From: Candidatus Endomicrobiellum incisitermitis
Lineage (GTDB): Bacteria; Elusimicrobiota; Endomicrobiia; Endomicrobiales; Endomicrobiaceae
Assembly: GCA_031275795.1 (NCBI GenBank)
Contig: JAISOG010000032.1
Span: forward strand, 1 to 37,878
Direction: 5' to 3'
DNA length: 37,878 nucleotides
How positions within the stretch are numbered: the stretch's first letter is position 1; each line of letters opens with the position of its first letter. Made by a program: the position numbers and the translations under genes. Below the pieces are notes generated by a model that was given only the letters and a program-made list of their open reading frames with translations, did no database searches and was not told the origin of the DNA. Shown here piece by piece: positions 7,081 to 15,869 of this stretch.

Positions 7081-8732
7081 TAAAACAAAATATGGCAAAA
7101 AAGTTAAACAATTTAGTTTATAACTATTTAAAAAGTAAAAACATAAATGAGGATTTAAAATTTAGTATAGAAGTTCCACCTAAAAATATTAATGCTGATT
7201 TTGCAATTAATGCAGCAATGCTCATAGCAAAAAAAAACAAAACAAACCCAAGATTAATAGCTCAGGAGTTAATAGATAAAATACTTAAAGAAATGTCTGA
7301 CTTAGTAGAGAAAGCAGAACTTGCTGGCGCTGGTTTTGTAAATTTGTATATAAAAAATAGCGTTCTCTATAAAGAGCTTGTTACTATTCTTGCAGAAAAA
7401 GAAAATTATGGTAAGGTTCTAAACAATAACGAAAAAGCTATGGTCGAGTTTGTTTCTGCAAATCCTACAGGTCCATTGCATATTGGCCATGGCAGGGGTG
7501 CTGCTATAGGTGACTCTCTTGCTAGGATTTTAAAACATTTAGGGTACAATGTAACAAAAGAGTACTATTTAAATGATGTTGGTAATCAAATGCGTGTTTT
7601 GGCAGAATCTACAGAAATTAGGTATAGACAACTTAAAGGTGAGCAAGTTGAACTTCCACAAGATCACTATCAAGGTGGTTACGTTACTGATATAGCAAAG
7701 CGTTTAATTTTAGAAGACAAAAATATTAAAGATATAGATTTTAAAGCCGAATCAGTGAAAGATATTGTAGAAACAATAAAAAATGATTTAAAAGATTTTG
7801 CAGTAGAGTTTGATAATTGGTTTTCAGAAGAGAATATAGCATCTGTTAAAGATAATTTAGGCCAAACCCAGGTGGACAAAGCTTGCCAATATTTTCTTTC
7901 AAAAGGTGATGCGTATATGAAAGATAATGCGTTATGGCTTGCTTCAACCAAATTTGGAGACGATAAAGACAGAGTTTTAAAAAAAAGCGATGGAAAATAT
8001 ACATACCTTGCTTCAGATGTTGCTTATCATAAAAACAAATTTGAAAGAGGCTTTTCTAAACTTGTAAACCTTTGGGGGGCAGATCATCATGGGTATGTAG
8101 CAAGAATCAAAGCTTGTATCCAAATGCTAGGTTTTAATAAAGATAAATTAACCATAATTTTGTACCAACTGGTTTCTTTGTTAAGAGATGGTGTTCCTGT
8201 TGCTATGTCGACGCGAACAGGAGAGTTTGTAACTTTAAAAGAAGTTGTAGATGAAGTTGGAAAAGATGCTTGTAGATTTTTCTTTTTACTTAGGTCTCCA
8301 GATTCTCCGTTAGAGTTTGATTTAGAGCTTGCTAAAAAGCACAATAGTGAAAATCCAGTTTTTTATGTCCAATATGTCAATGCTAGGTGCAGTTCTATTG
8401 TTAAAGAAAGCAAAAACAGAAATGATATTATTAGGGATATTAATAACATAGATTTGGCATTGCTTAACACAAAAGAAGAAAGAGATTTAATAAAACAACT
8501 TTCTGCATTTTGTGATACGCTATTACTATCTGAAAAATTAATGAGTCCTCATTGTTTTACTGCATACTTAATAGAACTTGCAGATAAATATCACGCATTC
8601 TATGAAAAATGTCGTGTCTTAAACGAAGACTCAAAACTTACATCTGCTCGTTTAAAACTTGTTGAAAGTGTTATAATAATAATACAAAACGGGCTTACCC
8701 TTATAGGTGTTTCTATTCCAGACAAAATGTAA
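7077..8732 (+). CDS. argS: Arginyl-tRNA synthetase
   Basis: Class I aminoacyl-tRNA synthetase of about 551 residues, charging tRNA-Arg (one such tRNA lies at 37176). An N-terminal Add-1-like domain leads to the HIGH signature in SANPTGPLHIGHGRGAAIGD. LNDVGNQM and WGADHHGY blocks follow. The KMSK-equivalent is the usual degenerate MSTRTGEF, and the protein ends IGVSIPDKM, matching the characteristic ArgS C-terminus. I start at the ATG at 7077, which overlaps the nitroreductase stop by four bases. An in-frame ATG at 7041 would lie well inside the upstream gene. Confidence 0.95.
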   Translation: MIKQNMAKKLNNLVYNYLKSKNINEDLKFSIEVPPKNINADFAINAAMLIAKKNKTNPRLIAQELIDKILKEMSDLVEKAELAGAGFVNLYIKNSVLYKELVTILAEKENYGKVLNNNEKAMVEFVSANPTGPLHIGHGRGAAIGDSLARILKHLGYNVTKEYYLNDVGNQMRVLAESTEIRYRQLKGEQVELPQDHYQGGYVTDIAKRLILEDKNIKDIDFKAESVKDIVETIKNDLKDFAVEFDNWFSEENIASVKDNLGQTQVDKACQYFLSKGDAYMKDNALWLASTKFGDDKDRVLKKSDGKYTYLASDVAYHKNKFERGFSKLVNLWGADHHGYVARIKACIQMLGFNKDKLTIILYQLVSLLRDGVPVAMSTRTGEFVTLKEVVDEVGKDACRFFFLLRSPDSPLEFDLELAKKHNSENPVFYVQYVNARCSSIVKESKNRNDIIRDINNIDLALLNTKEERDLIKQLSAFCDTLLLSEKLMSPHCFTAYLIELADKYHAFYEKCRVLNEDSKLTSARLKLVESVIIIIQNGLTLIGVSIPDKM

Positions 8733-8783
8733 GTTAGTGTACAAAAACTAAATTTTATATTATATACTCATAGGTATGTTTAG

Positions 8784-10322
8784 ATGAAAAAAGTAATATT
8801 AGCATTTTTTAGCTTAATATTTTTTGTAAAGTTTGCTTATACAACTGTTTCTGTTACTCCTTATGGCGCAGCAGAAACAGTTTCTGGGAGTTGCTTCCTT
8901 TTAGGAGACGAAAATTTTAGTGTTGTTGTTGACTGTGGGATTTTTATGTCTGAAGGTTTAGAGAGTATAGAAGATAAAAATAGAAATATAGATCCTAAAC
9001 TTGTTAGAGCTAAAGTTCTTTGTTTGACGCACGCTCATTTAGACCATAGTGGTAAAATTCCACTTTTAATAAGTAAGGGGTTTAATGGTAAAATTTATTC
9101 TACAGATGCCACAAAAGAGATAGCGTTAGAACTTTTTAAAAATAGGAATGGGTTTGACTTAATAAAAAGAAACTGGTTTTGGTCTCTAAGTCAAAAAGAA
9201 AATACTAAACGTAGAAAAAGTTTTGTTGTTGCTCATTGGAGGTCAGAGTGTAAAAGAAATATAAAATCTTTAGAATATTCTAAAGATTTAGGATATTTAA
9301 CTGATTTGGAAAAACAAGAAGGAATGAAGTTTTTGTTATGTAAGAACTGTTGCGAGTTAGAAACTCAAGAAATAGAGAAATATTTTGTTACAGTAGACTA
9401 CAATTTAGAAAATAAGTTATTCGAAAACTTAACGGTAAAATTCATAAATGCTGGGCATATTCCAGGTTCTGCAAGTTTAATGTTTAGTCTATGGAATAAA
9501 AAAATTTTATTTTCTGGAGATTTAGGTAGTGGTTATTCTAGATTTAACGGGATGTTTGATGTTCCAGAAAGTGCAGACTTAATTTTTATGGAAGCAACTT
9601 ATGGTTCTAGTAATAAGAAAAGTTCTAATAAACAATATGACTCTTTTAGAAAAGATTTAGTTAAAGCACTTTCTAAAAACAAAGTTGTTTGGATTCCAGC
9701 GTTGTCGCTTAATAGAACACAAAAAGTTTTGTACGAATTAAAGCTGATGCATCAAGAAGGGTTACTTTCAAAACAGGTGCCAATTTATTCTATATCTCCA
9801 AGTGCAAATTCTATTACTACTTTATATCAAAAAGAGTTGCTTTACAGTCAAGGGAAAAGAGATTGGTTTTTAGAAGATATTTATCGGGAAGGTTCAATTT
9901 TGCCAACAGATACAAAACTTCAAATGGTAAGAAGTTATGACAAACAAATGATATTATTTTCCTCAAGCGGTGATTTGGATAAAGGGAAATCTTATCAACT
10001 TGTTCCTAAAATGCTATCAAATAAAAATGTTTTTGTTATGTTAGTAAATTATGTTAGCCCATTAAGTAATGCAGGGTTGGCACTTAAAGGCAAAGAACTA
10101 CATGATAGTGCAAAGTGTGTTGCAAGTGTAAAACAATATGATATTTTTTCTGATCATGCAGATTTTGATATGTTACAAAAATGGCTATTAAAACAAAATA
10201 AAAATGTAAAAATTTATATTGTTCATTCAAGTAAACAACACTCTCAAGATATTATAAAAGCTTTAAAAAAGTCTGGTTGGCAAAATGTAAATAGTGCAAA
10301 AATAGGAGCAACTATAAACTGA
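8784..10322 (+). CDS. Exported metallo-beta-lactamase/beta-CASP hydrolase
   Basis: 512 residues. Residues 1-19 look like a Sec signal peptide (MKKVILAFFSLIFFVKFAYT). The metallo-beta-lactamase core follows: GGSC-like VSGSCFLL, then the zinc motif LTHAHLDHSGKIP (HxHxDH), GHIPGSASL, and FSGDLGSG. A beta-CASP insert (MEATYGSS, about 265-272) and the C-terminal SDHADFDML match the RNA-metabolising beta-CASP family (CPSF73/ RNase-type, COG1236). These enzymes are normally cytoplasmic nucleases, so a signal peptide is odd. It heads a tight run of four genes; the next ATG overlaps its TGA by one base. A weak TATTAT-like box lies about 25 bases upstream. Substrate unknown. Confidence 0.82.
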   Translation: MKKVILAFFSLIFFVKFAYTTVSVTPYGAAETVSGSCFLLGDENFSVVVDCGIFMSEGLESIEDKNRNIDPKLVRAKVLCLTHAHLDHSGKIPLLISKGFNGKIYSTDATKEIALELFKNRNGFDLIKRNWFWSLSQKENTKRRKSFVVAHWRSECKRNIKSLEYSKDLGYLTDLEKQEGMKFLLCKNCCELETQEIEKYFVTVDYNLENKLFENLTVKFINAGHIPGSASLMFSLWNKKILFSGDLGSGYSRFNGMFDVPESADLIFMEATYGSSNKKSSNKQYDSFRKDLVKALSKNKVVWIPALSLNRTQKVLYELKLMHQEGLLSKQVPIYSISPSANSITTLYQKELLYSQGKRDWFLEDIYREGSILPTDTKLQMVRSYDKQMILFSSSGDLDKGKSYQLVPKMLSNKNVFVMLVNYVSPLSNAGLALKGKELHDSAKCVASVKQYDIFSDHADFDMLQKWLLKQNKNVKIYIVHSSKQHSQDIIKALKKSGWQNVNSAKIGATIN

Positions 10323-11317
10323 TGAGATTAAGAAAAAAAACAGATATTAACTTGAGCAATAGCATAATATTTACATTGTCTTTTTTAATTTTATGTGTAT
10401 GCGTATACGTTGTTAGAGATTTTTGTTATTCTAAAAATTATATATTGGAAAAAGCAAGCTATTATTTTTTTGATGAAAACTATTTTCTTGCAGCTAGATA
10501 TTTTGAAAAAGCTCTAAACTTAACAACTCTAGACTTAGATATAGATGTCTATAGAGATTATGCGCAATCTTTATTTAATTTAGAAAATTATGACTTAGCA
10601 ATAAAATATTTTAAAGTTGTCGCTGAACTTGATCCTTTTGATTTTGAAAATTTTTATACATTGGCAAACGCACTGTATATTAAAGCTAATAATACAGGGG
10701 ACAAAAACACCTTTTTACAAGCTTGCAAATACCTTAAAATAGCTATTAGTTTAAATCCAAATTCTGAAAAGTTGTACTTGCTTATAGGTTTATGTTATAG
10801 GGAATGTGCTCTTTATAATGAAGCAAGATTATTTTATAATAAAGCTTTAATGTCGCAAAAGTTTAGTAAAGCAGGTTTTTATAACCTTATTGGTAATACG
10901 TATAGGCAGGAGGGATTAAATCAAAATGCTTTAGAGTATTATGAAAGAGCAAAGTACAGCGATCCTCACTTTTTTATTGCTTATTACAATATTGGTGATA
11001 TATATTTTTATTTTAAAGATTTTGAACAAGCTTTATTTTATTATAAAAGATCTGTAGAAATTAATAAAGAGTTTGTTGCAGGTTACATAAAAATTGCGAA
11101 TATGTACTATAAAAATAATGATTTTAAAAATTCTAAAAGTTGGGCATTAGAAGCTTTAAAAATTAATCCTAACAATAGTAAGATAAATTATATTTTAGGG
11201 ATGTCTTTACTGAGCCTTAATCAAAAAGAAGAAAGTTTAAAATATTTAAGATATGCAGCAAATTGTGGTGATTGTGAAGCTGTGTTGAGCTTAAAACATT
11301 TTTTTAATTTGGAGTAA
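10322..11317 (+). CDS. Membrane-anchored TPR-repeat protein
   Basis: 331 residues. One N-terminal transmembrane helix (about residues 14-35, SIIFTLSFLILCVCVYVV) is followed by tetratricopeptide repeats from about residue 45 to the end. Repeats such as YFLAARYFEKALNL, YDLAIKYFKVVAELDP, YNEARLFYNKAL, ALEYYERAKYSDP, FEQALFYYKRSVEIN and SKSWALEALKINP have the usual small/aromatic/Pro spacing. It is likely an adaptor or assembly protein facing the periplasm. Its start overlaps the stop of the beta-CASP gene (TGATG). Confidence 0.82.
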   Translation: MRLRKKTDINLSNSIIFTLSFLILCVCVYVVRDFCYSKNYILEKASYYFFDENYFLAARYFEKALNLTTLDLDIDVYRDYAQSLFNLENYDLAIKYFKVVAELDPFDFENFYTLANALYIKANNTGDKNTFLQACKYLKIAISLNPNSEKLYLLIGLCYRECALYNEARLFYNKALMSQKFSKAGFYNLIGNTYRQEGLNQNALEYYERAKYSDPHFFIAYYNIGDIYFYFKDFEQALFYYKRSVEINKEFVAGYIKIANMYYKNNDFKNSKSWALEALKINPNNSKINYILGMSLLSLNQKEESLKYLRYAANCGDCEAVLSLKHFFNLE

Positions 11318-11319
11318 AA

Positions 11320-11646
11320 ATGTTTTATAGTAAAAAGTATTTATTTTTTATAGTAGCTGCTGTAATGGTTATTTCTCTTTATAGTTTTATTGACAATTTT
11401 TTTGAACTTGTTGGTATAAATTTTAATTTTATTTTAGGTTTTTTTACTTTTTATCTCGCTATTTTATTTAGTTGTTTTTTAGTTTCTTTGACGGTGTTTA
11501 TGTTGTTTAAATATGTTTACAAGTTAACTTTATTTATTTTAAAAAAGAGAAATAAAGCTTTAAATTTAAAAATATTGTGGCATTGTTTTACATATTTTAC
11601 TTACATTGTAATTTTTGTTATTTTTTTGAAGGTTACGCAATATTGA
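11320..11646 (+). CDS. Small polytopic membrane protein, unknown
   Basis: 108 residues with three hydrophobic segments (about 7-25, 35-70 and 90-106) separated by basic loops. There are no motifs and no family recognised. A GGAG ribosome-binding site precedes the ATG, two bases after the TPR gene stop. Its own TGA overlaps the ATG of the exonuclease gene. Position in the run suggests co-expression with the exported hydrolase and TPR protein. Confidence 0.65.
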   Translation: MFYSKKYLFFIVAAVMVISLYSFIDNFFELVGINFNFILGFFTFYLAILFSCFLVSLTVFMLFKYVYKLTLFILKKRNKALNLKILWHCFTYFTYIVIFVIFLKVTQY

Positions 11647-12251
11647 TGAAATATAATATAGAAACTTCACTACATCAATCATCTACACAATCTTTAGACA
11701 ATTTAGTTTTTTTAGATATAGAAACAACTGGTCTAAACCCATCAAATGGTGCAAAAATAATTGAGATTGCTATGCTAAAAATATTAAATGGGAAGCAGCA
11801 ACAGTATCAAACTCTTGTAAATCCTGAAATTTTAATTCCTGGAGAATGTTCAAGAATACATCATATCTATGACAATATGGTTAAAACTGCTCCATATTTT
11901 AGACATATAGCAAAAGATGTCATATCTTTTTTAAGTGGTAGTATAGTTGTGTGTCATAATGCTTCTTTTGATTTGTTATTTGTGCATAAAGAACTACATG
12001 ATGCAGGATACTTTTTAAAAGATATTTATTATATAGACACTTTGCATATTGCAAGACGATACTTCAGTTTTAAGTCTAACAAGCTTTGTAGTATAGCAAA
12101 AACGTTAGGTATTAATGTAAAGCAAAATCACAGAGCTATGGCCGATGTTTTAACAACCTTAGCTGTAGCAAATTGTTTATTTAAAGATATGTATGAAAGA
12201 GAGATAAAACTGATTTTCCAAAATAGTTATCAATACACACCTAACAAATAA
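11646..12251 (+). CDS. DnaQ-family DEDDh 3'-5' exonuclease
   Basis: 201 residues from the ATG at 11646 (TGATG overlap with the preceding gene). Exo I is FLDIETTGL (about residues 22-30, metal-binding D and E). Exo II is VVCHNASFDLLF. Exo III is HRAMADVLTTLAV with the DEDDh histidine and aspartate. The size and lack of other domains resemble a stand-alone proofreading subunit or a general repair exonuclease. It cannot be told whether it associates with DNA polymerase III. The frame is open upstream to 11577 but that part overlaps the membrane protein gene. Confidence 0.88.
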   Translation: MKYNIETSLHQSSTQSLDNLVFLDIETTGLNPSNGAKIIEIAMLKILNGKQQQYQTLVNPEILIPGECSRIHHIYDNMVKTAPYFRHIAKDVISFLSGSIVVCHNASFDLLFVHKELHDAGYFLKDIYYIDTLHIARRYFSFKSNKLCSIAKTLGINVKQNHRAMADVLTTLAVANCLFKDMYEREIKLIFQNSYQYTPNK

Positions 12252-12398
12252 ATTGTATTGTCTGAGGTCCCTTCAAATTGGCACTTTTATAAGAAAAATC
12301 CCTTAAAACTGGATAAATCTGATGCTAACCAATAACAGATAATAGTAAATGATATTTGATAGTATCTTTTAATATTTAAAACAATTAGAAAATAGTTG

Positions 12399-12427
12399 TT
12401 GACAAAATATGATAAAATTTGTATTAT
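12399..12427 (+). promoter_or_regulatory. Strong sigma-70-type promoter
   Basis: Consensus TTGACA (12399-12404), an exact 17-base spacer, and TATTAT (12422-12427). The start codon of the HTH gene follows 40 bases later. It is the best promoter match seen in the window. Confidence 0.8.
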
Positions 12428-12467
12428 TTTAATATAAATTAAAAAACAAGATAAAAAAGAGAAAAAA

Positions 12468-12710
12468 ATGGAAAAAATACAAAATAAACAAATCATGGAC
12501 ATTAAAGAAGTATCAGAGTATTTAGGAATAGGAAAGTCCAAGATATATAGTCTTATTAAAATGAAAAAAATTCCGGCCTCTAAGATTGGAAGACAATATA
12601 GATTTTCAAAGGAAATTGTGGATGGTTGGTTAAAGGATAAAATTATTACAAAAAAAGACAATAGTGCTACTCAAAATACAGTTTCTATTAAGTCTGGTGA
12701 AGAAAAATAA
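12468..12710 (+). CDS. Excisionase-type (MerR-like) helix-turn-helix protein
   Basis: 80 residues. IMDIKEVSEYLGIGKSKIY, then IKMKKIPASKIGRQYRFSK and VDGWLKDK (about residues 9-57), is the winged HTH of the TIGR01764/excisionase family. The rest is a polar, probably flexible C-terminal tail. Such proteins bind DNA as small regulators; excision is only one of their roles and no integrase lies nearby. A near-consensus promoter precedes it and the lysine-rich protein follows after 27 bases, so the two form one transcription unit. Confidence 0.82.
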   Translation: MEKIQNKQIMDIKEVSEYLGIGKSKIYSLIKMKKIPASKIGRQYRFSKEIVDGWLKDKIITKKDNSATQNTVSIKSGEEK

Positions 12711-12737
12711 AAAATTTACAACTACAGGAGGTGTACA

Positions 12738-13088
12738 ATGTCTGAAAAAGTAGAGAAGGTTGGTGTAAAAAGGGAAGCAGGGTACCTTTATTTTATTGAC
12801 AAAAATGGCGATGTCTCAAAAGCTGTAATGGCAAGAGGTGGTAAAAAAGGCGGAAAACCTACAAAGGTAGCAAAAGTTGGCTTGAAGAAAGAAGCGGGCT
12901 ATCTTTACTTTATTGACAAAAATGGTGATATTTCCAGGACAGTAATGAGTAGGGGTGGTCAAAAGAGAAAATCTAAGAAAAAAGTTGCAAAGAAAAAGAA
13001 AGTAGTTAAAAGAGGTGTAAAAAAAATGGCAAAAAAAATAGTTAAAAAAGTTGCAAAGAAAGCAACTAAGAAAGGTAAAAAGAAATAA
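12738..13088 (+). CDS. Tandem-repeat, lysine-rich histone-like protein
   Basis: 116 residues with a strong AGGAGG site. Two copies of a ~31-residue module, EAGYLYFIDKNGDVSKAVMA-type (residues about 7-37 and 46-76), differ at only a few places. Each ends in a K/RGG box. Residues 77-116 are almost entirely K, V, A and R, like a histone H1/Hc1 tail. The composition suggests nucleic-acid binding, perhaps as a nucleoid protein, but this is inference. The module resembles short conserved proteins I have seen annotated only as hypothetical. It shares a transcription unit with the upstream HTH protein and ends at a terminator. Confidence 0.7.
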   Translation: MSEKVEKVGVKREAGYLYFIDKNGDVSKAVMARGGKKGGKPTKVAKVGLKKEAGYLYFIDKNGDISRTVMSRGGQKRKSKKKVAKKKKVVKRGVKKMAKKIVKKVAKKATKKGKKK

Positions 13089-13104
13089 AATTAATTAAGT
13101 TAAG

Positions 13105-13158
13105 AAAAGGCTTTAGTAGTTTTTAAGTTTTACTGCTAGGGCCTTTTTCTTTTTTTTG
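13105..13158 (+). terminator. Rho-independent terminator after the HTH/histone-like unit
   Basis: AAAAGGCTTTAGTAGT and ACTGCTAGGGCCTTTTT form an imperfect stem around TTTTAAGTTT, followed by a long T-rich tract to about 13158. Confidence 0.8.
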
Positions 13159-13477
13159 TTTTTTTTGTTATAATTAAAAAAGCTGTGCCCTCTATCTGTA
13201 TGGCAAGCATCCTTATCTTTAAAAGTCAATTTAGGAGTTATTAATGAGTAAAGTTGTCTACTGATAACAATTTACTAGAGAAATGCACTAAAAAATATGT
13301 GGAAATAGAAGCGTTTAATAAATTTTATTAATAATATAAATATACGGCCAGCAATAATTCTATTAATTTTGTTGGGAATATTTGCCAAAATTAAAGTAGT
13401 TTTTGTTATATTGATGCACGCATGTACTTCTTTGTGAAGTTAAGTTTGTACTTGCAAGGAGCTTTTTGGAGTTACAT
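13159..13477. other. Intergenic stretch before glmU, possible decayed small gene
   Basis: About 320 bases without an intact gene. A GGAG site followed by ATG at about 13243 gives only a six-codon ORF. In shifted frames there are two short open stretches: an acidic/lysine one ending VEIEAFNKFY near 13321, and a hydrophobic one containing IILLILLGIFAKIK near 13350-13400. These could be remnants of one small membrane-protein gene. The glmU promoter must lie here. No RNA family recognised. Confidence 0.3.
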
Positions 13478-14848
13478 ATGAAAAATTTTTCAGCTATAAT
13501 ACTTGCTGCAGGTTTAGGGACAAGAATGAAGTCTTCTTTACCTAAAGCTATGCACACTCTTTCTGGCAAATCTTTAGTTAAGTGGGTCATAGATTCAGTG
13601 TCTCCTTTACGTCCAGACAATATAGTTGTAGTTGTTGGGTATAGACATGAAATAGTTGAAGAATATTTATCTAAAAGTAATGTGAATGTAAAATTTGTTT
13701 GTCAGGAAAAACAATTTGGCACAGCACATGCTGTAATGCAAGCAAAAGAAATTTTAAAAAATTATAATGGCAATATTGTAGTTATAAGTGGAGATGTTCC
13801 TTTAATAAAAACAACTACAATATCAAACTTAATAAAGAATAACCAAAAAAGCACGTCTGCGGTTACGGTTTTATCAGCAGAAGTTAAGGATCCTTATGGC
13901 TATGGAAGAATTGTAAGAAAAGATGGCTTTTTAGAAAAGATAGTAGAAGAAAAAGATGCAAATTTAAATGAAAAACAAATAAAAGAAATAAATTCTGGTA
14001 TTTATTGTTTTGATAAAAATCTATGGAAAGCTCTTTTGAAAGTTGAACCAAATAACTCAAAGAAAGAATATTATATAACAGACATAATTGCAATATTAAA
14101 GAAGTTAAACCATAAAATATCTGTACTTCTTACAAAAGATGGAGTTGAGATTAAAGGTATAAATAGTAAACTAGAACTTTCTCAAACAGAAACTCTTTTA
14201 AAAAACCAAAAAATAGAAAGTTTGCTAAATAGTGGTGTAAGTATTATAGATGTAAGTAATGTATATATATCTTACGATGCGGAAATAAAGCCTGATACTG
14301 TTATATATCCTGGAGTTTTTATTGATGTGGGTGTTACCATTGGCAGAAATTGTGTTTTAAAAGGGTCAAGTTATATAGTAAATTCTAAAATTGATGATGA
14401 AAGTATAGTGTCTTATTCGTATGTGGATGGTGCAACTATAGGTAAAAAAGTGGAAATAGGACCATTTGCTCATTTAAGGCCAGGTTCTGTTTTAAAAGAA
14501 AACGCTAAAATTGGAAATTTTTCAGAGACTAAAAAATCTTTTATAGGGAGAAATTCAAAAGTTAATCATCTATCTTATATAGGCGATGCTCAGATTGGTG
14601 CGAATGTAAATATAGGTGCAGGTACAATAACTTGCAATTATGACGGTACAGATAAACATCAAACAATAATTGAACAAGGTGTTTTTGTTGGATCTAACGC
14701 AAGTCTTGTTGCTCCTGTAAAAATAGGTAAAGGTGCTTTAATTGCAGCTGGTTCTACAATAATTCATGATGTGCCAGAAGGAAAGCTTGCAATAGCAAGG
14801 GCAAGGCAAGAAGTAAAACGTAGAATAAAAAAAGTAAGGGTATATTAA
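13478..14848 (+). CDS. glmU: Bifunctional GlmU: GlcN-1-P acetyltransferase / GlcNAc-1-P uridyltransferase
   Basis: 456 residues, the usual length. It makes UDP-GlcNAc for peptidoglycan and lipopolysaccharide. The N-terminal pyrophosphorylase has the signature LAAGLGTRMKS (about residues 9-19), QEKQFGTAHAV and VISGDVPLI. The C-terminal half is a left-handed beta-helix of hexapeptide repeats. It includes HLRPGSVL, the active-site region NFSETKKSFIG...KVNHLSYIGDA, and GAGTITCNYDGTDKH. I start at the ATG at 13478 with GGAG eight bases upstream, rather than the in-frame TTG at 13466 that contains that site. It is first in the conserved glmU-prs-rplY-pth order. Confidence 0.95.
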   Translation: MKNFSAIILAAGLGTRMKSSLPKAMHTLSGKSLVKWVIDSVSPLRPDNIVVVVGYRHEIVEEYLSKSNVNVKFVCQEKQFGTAHAVMQAKEILKNYNGNIVVISGDVPLIKTTTISNLIKNNQKSTSAVTVLSAEVKDPYGYGRIVRKDGFLEKIVEEKDANLNEKQIKEINSGIYCFDKNLWKALLKVEPNNSKKEYYITDIIAILKKLNHKISVLLTKDGVEIKGINSKLELSQTETLLKNQKIESLLNSGVSIIDVSNVYISYDAEIKPDTVIYPGVFIDVGVTIGRNCVLKGSSYIVNSKIDDESIVSYSYVDGATIGKKVEIGPFAHLRPGSVLKENAKIGNFSETKKSFIGRNSKVNHLSYIGDAQIGANVNIGAGTITCNYDGTDKHQTIIEQGVFVGSNASLVAPVKIGKGALIAAGSTIIHDVPEGKLAIARARQEVKRRIKKVRVY

Positions 14849-14887
14849 AAACTTTTTAGCTGTTAGTAAGTATAAACAAGAGGATTT

Positions 14888-15820
14888 ATGAAGCTTAAAA
14901 TTATTTCAGGTAATGCTAATATTGAACTTGCAAAACAAATTACAAAACATTTAGGGGTACCTTTAAGTGATGCAAAGGTTAGCAGGTTTAGTGATGGAGA
15001 AGTTCAAGTAAAAATAGTTGAAAATATTAGAGGTGCAGATTGCTATATAATTCAACCAACAAATGCGCCTGTTAATGAACATCTAATGGAACTCTTAATT
15101 ATTGCAGATGCTTTAAAAAGGGCTTCTGCTAGGAGAATTATTGCTGTTATGCCTTACTATGGTTATGCAAGGCAGGATAGAAAATCAGAGCCAAGAGTTC
15201 CAATTACTGCAAGGTTAGTTGCAGACTTGCTTGCAACAGCAGGCATTACAAGAGTTTTAACAATGGACTTGCATGCTGGGCAAATACAGGGTTTTTTTGA
15301 TATTCCTGTTGACCATCTTTATGCCATGCCAGTACTTGTAAATTATTTTAAAGAAAAAAAGTTAAACGATCTTGTTATAGTTTCACCTGATACAGGTGGG
15401 GCAGAAAGGGCAAGAGTTTTTGCAAAGCATTTTAATGCAGAACTTGCTATTATAGATAAAAGAAGACCTCACTCCAACGAAGCTTCTGTTATGAATATTA
15501 TTGGTGAAGTTAAAGATAAAACCTGTATAATTTTAGATGATATGATTGATACTGCCGGAACTTTAACAAAAGTTGCAGAGGCAATAAAAATAAAAGGTGC
15601 ATCTAGAATTTTTGCAGCGGCTTCTCATGGAGTTCTTTCTGGTCATGCAAAGCAAAAAATTCAAGACTCTTTAATAGAAAAGGTTGTTATAACCGACTCT
15701 ATACCTCTTTTAAATGATGGTCCTGTAGAAAAGGTTGTTGTTTTAAGTATAGCTCCTCTTTTGGCAGAAGCTATAAAGAGAATTTCAAATGACGAATCTA
15801 TAAGCGCATTATTTCTGTAA
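14888..15820 (+). CDS. prs: Ribose-phosphate pyrophosphokinase
   Basis: 310 residues, standard for class I PRPP synthetase, which makes PRPP from ribose 5-phosphate and ATP for nucleotides, His and Trp. FSDGEVQVKI, YGYARQDRK (ATP-binding flexible loop region), TMDLHAGQIQGFFDIPVDHL (the conserved metal/ribose region) and the PRPP-binding loop ILDDMIDTAGT are all present. A good AGAGG ribosome-binding site precedes the ATG. Second gene of the glmU cluster. Confidence 0.96.
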   Translation: MKLKIISGNANIELAKQITKHLGVPLSDAKVSRFSDGEVQVKIVENIRGADCYIIQPTNAPVNEHLMELLIIADALKRASARRIIAVMPYYGYARQDRKSEPRVPITARLVADLLATAGITRVLTMDLHAGQIQGFFDIPVDHLYAMPVLVNYFKEKKLNDLVIVSPDTGGAERARVFAKHFNAELAIIDKRRPHSNEASVMNIIGEVKDKTCIILDDMIDTAGTLTKVAEAIKIKGASRIFAAASHGVLSGHAKQKIQDSLIEKVVITDSIPLLNDGPVEKVVVLSIAPLLAEAIKRISNDESISALFL

Positions 15821-15869
15821 GCGTTAAACAAAGAATATATTAATGTGGAAATGACAATGGAGGATTTAA

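Noticed and set aside
12468-12710. Prophage or integrative element suggested by the excisionase-like HTH
   Set aside because: No integrase, phage genes or attachment-site repeats nearby; these HTH proteins are also ordinary regulators.
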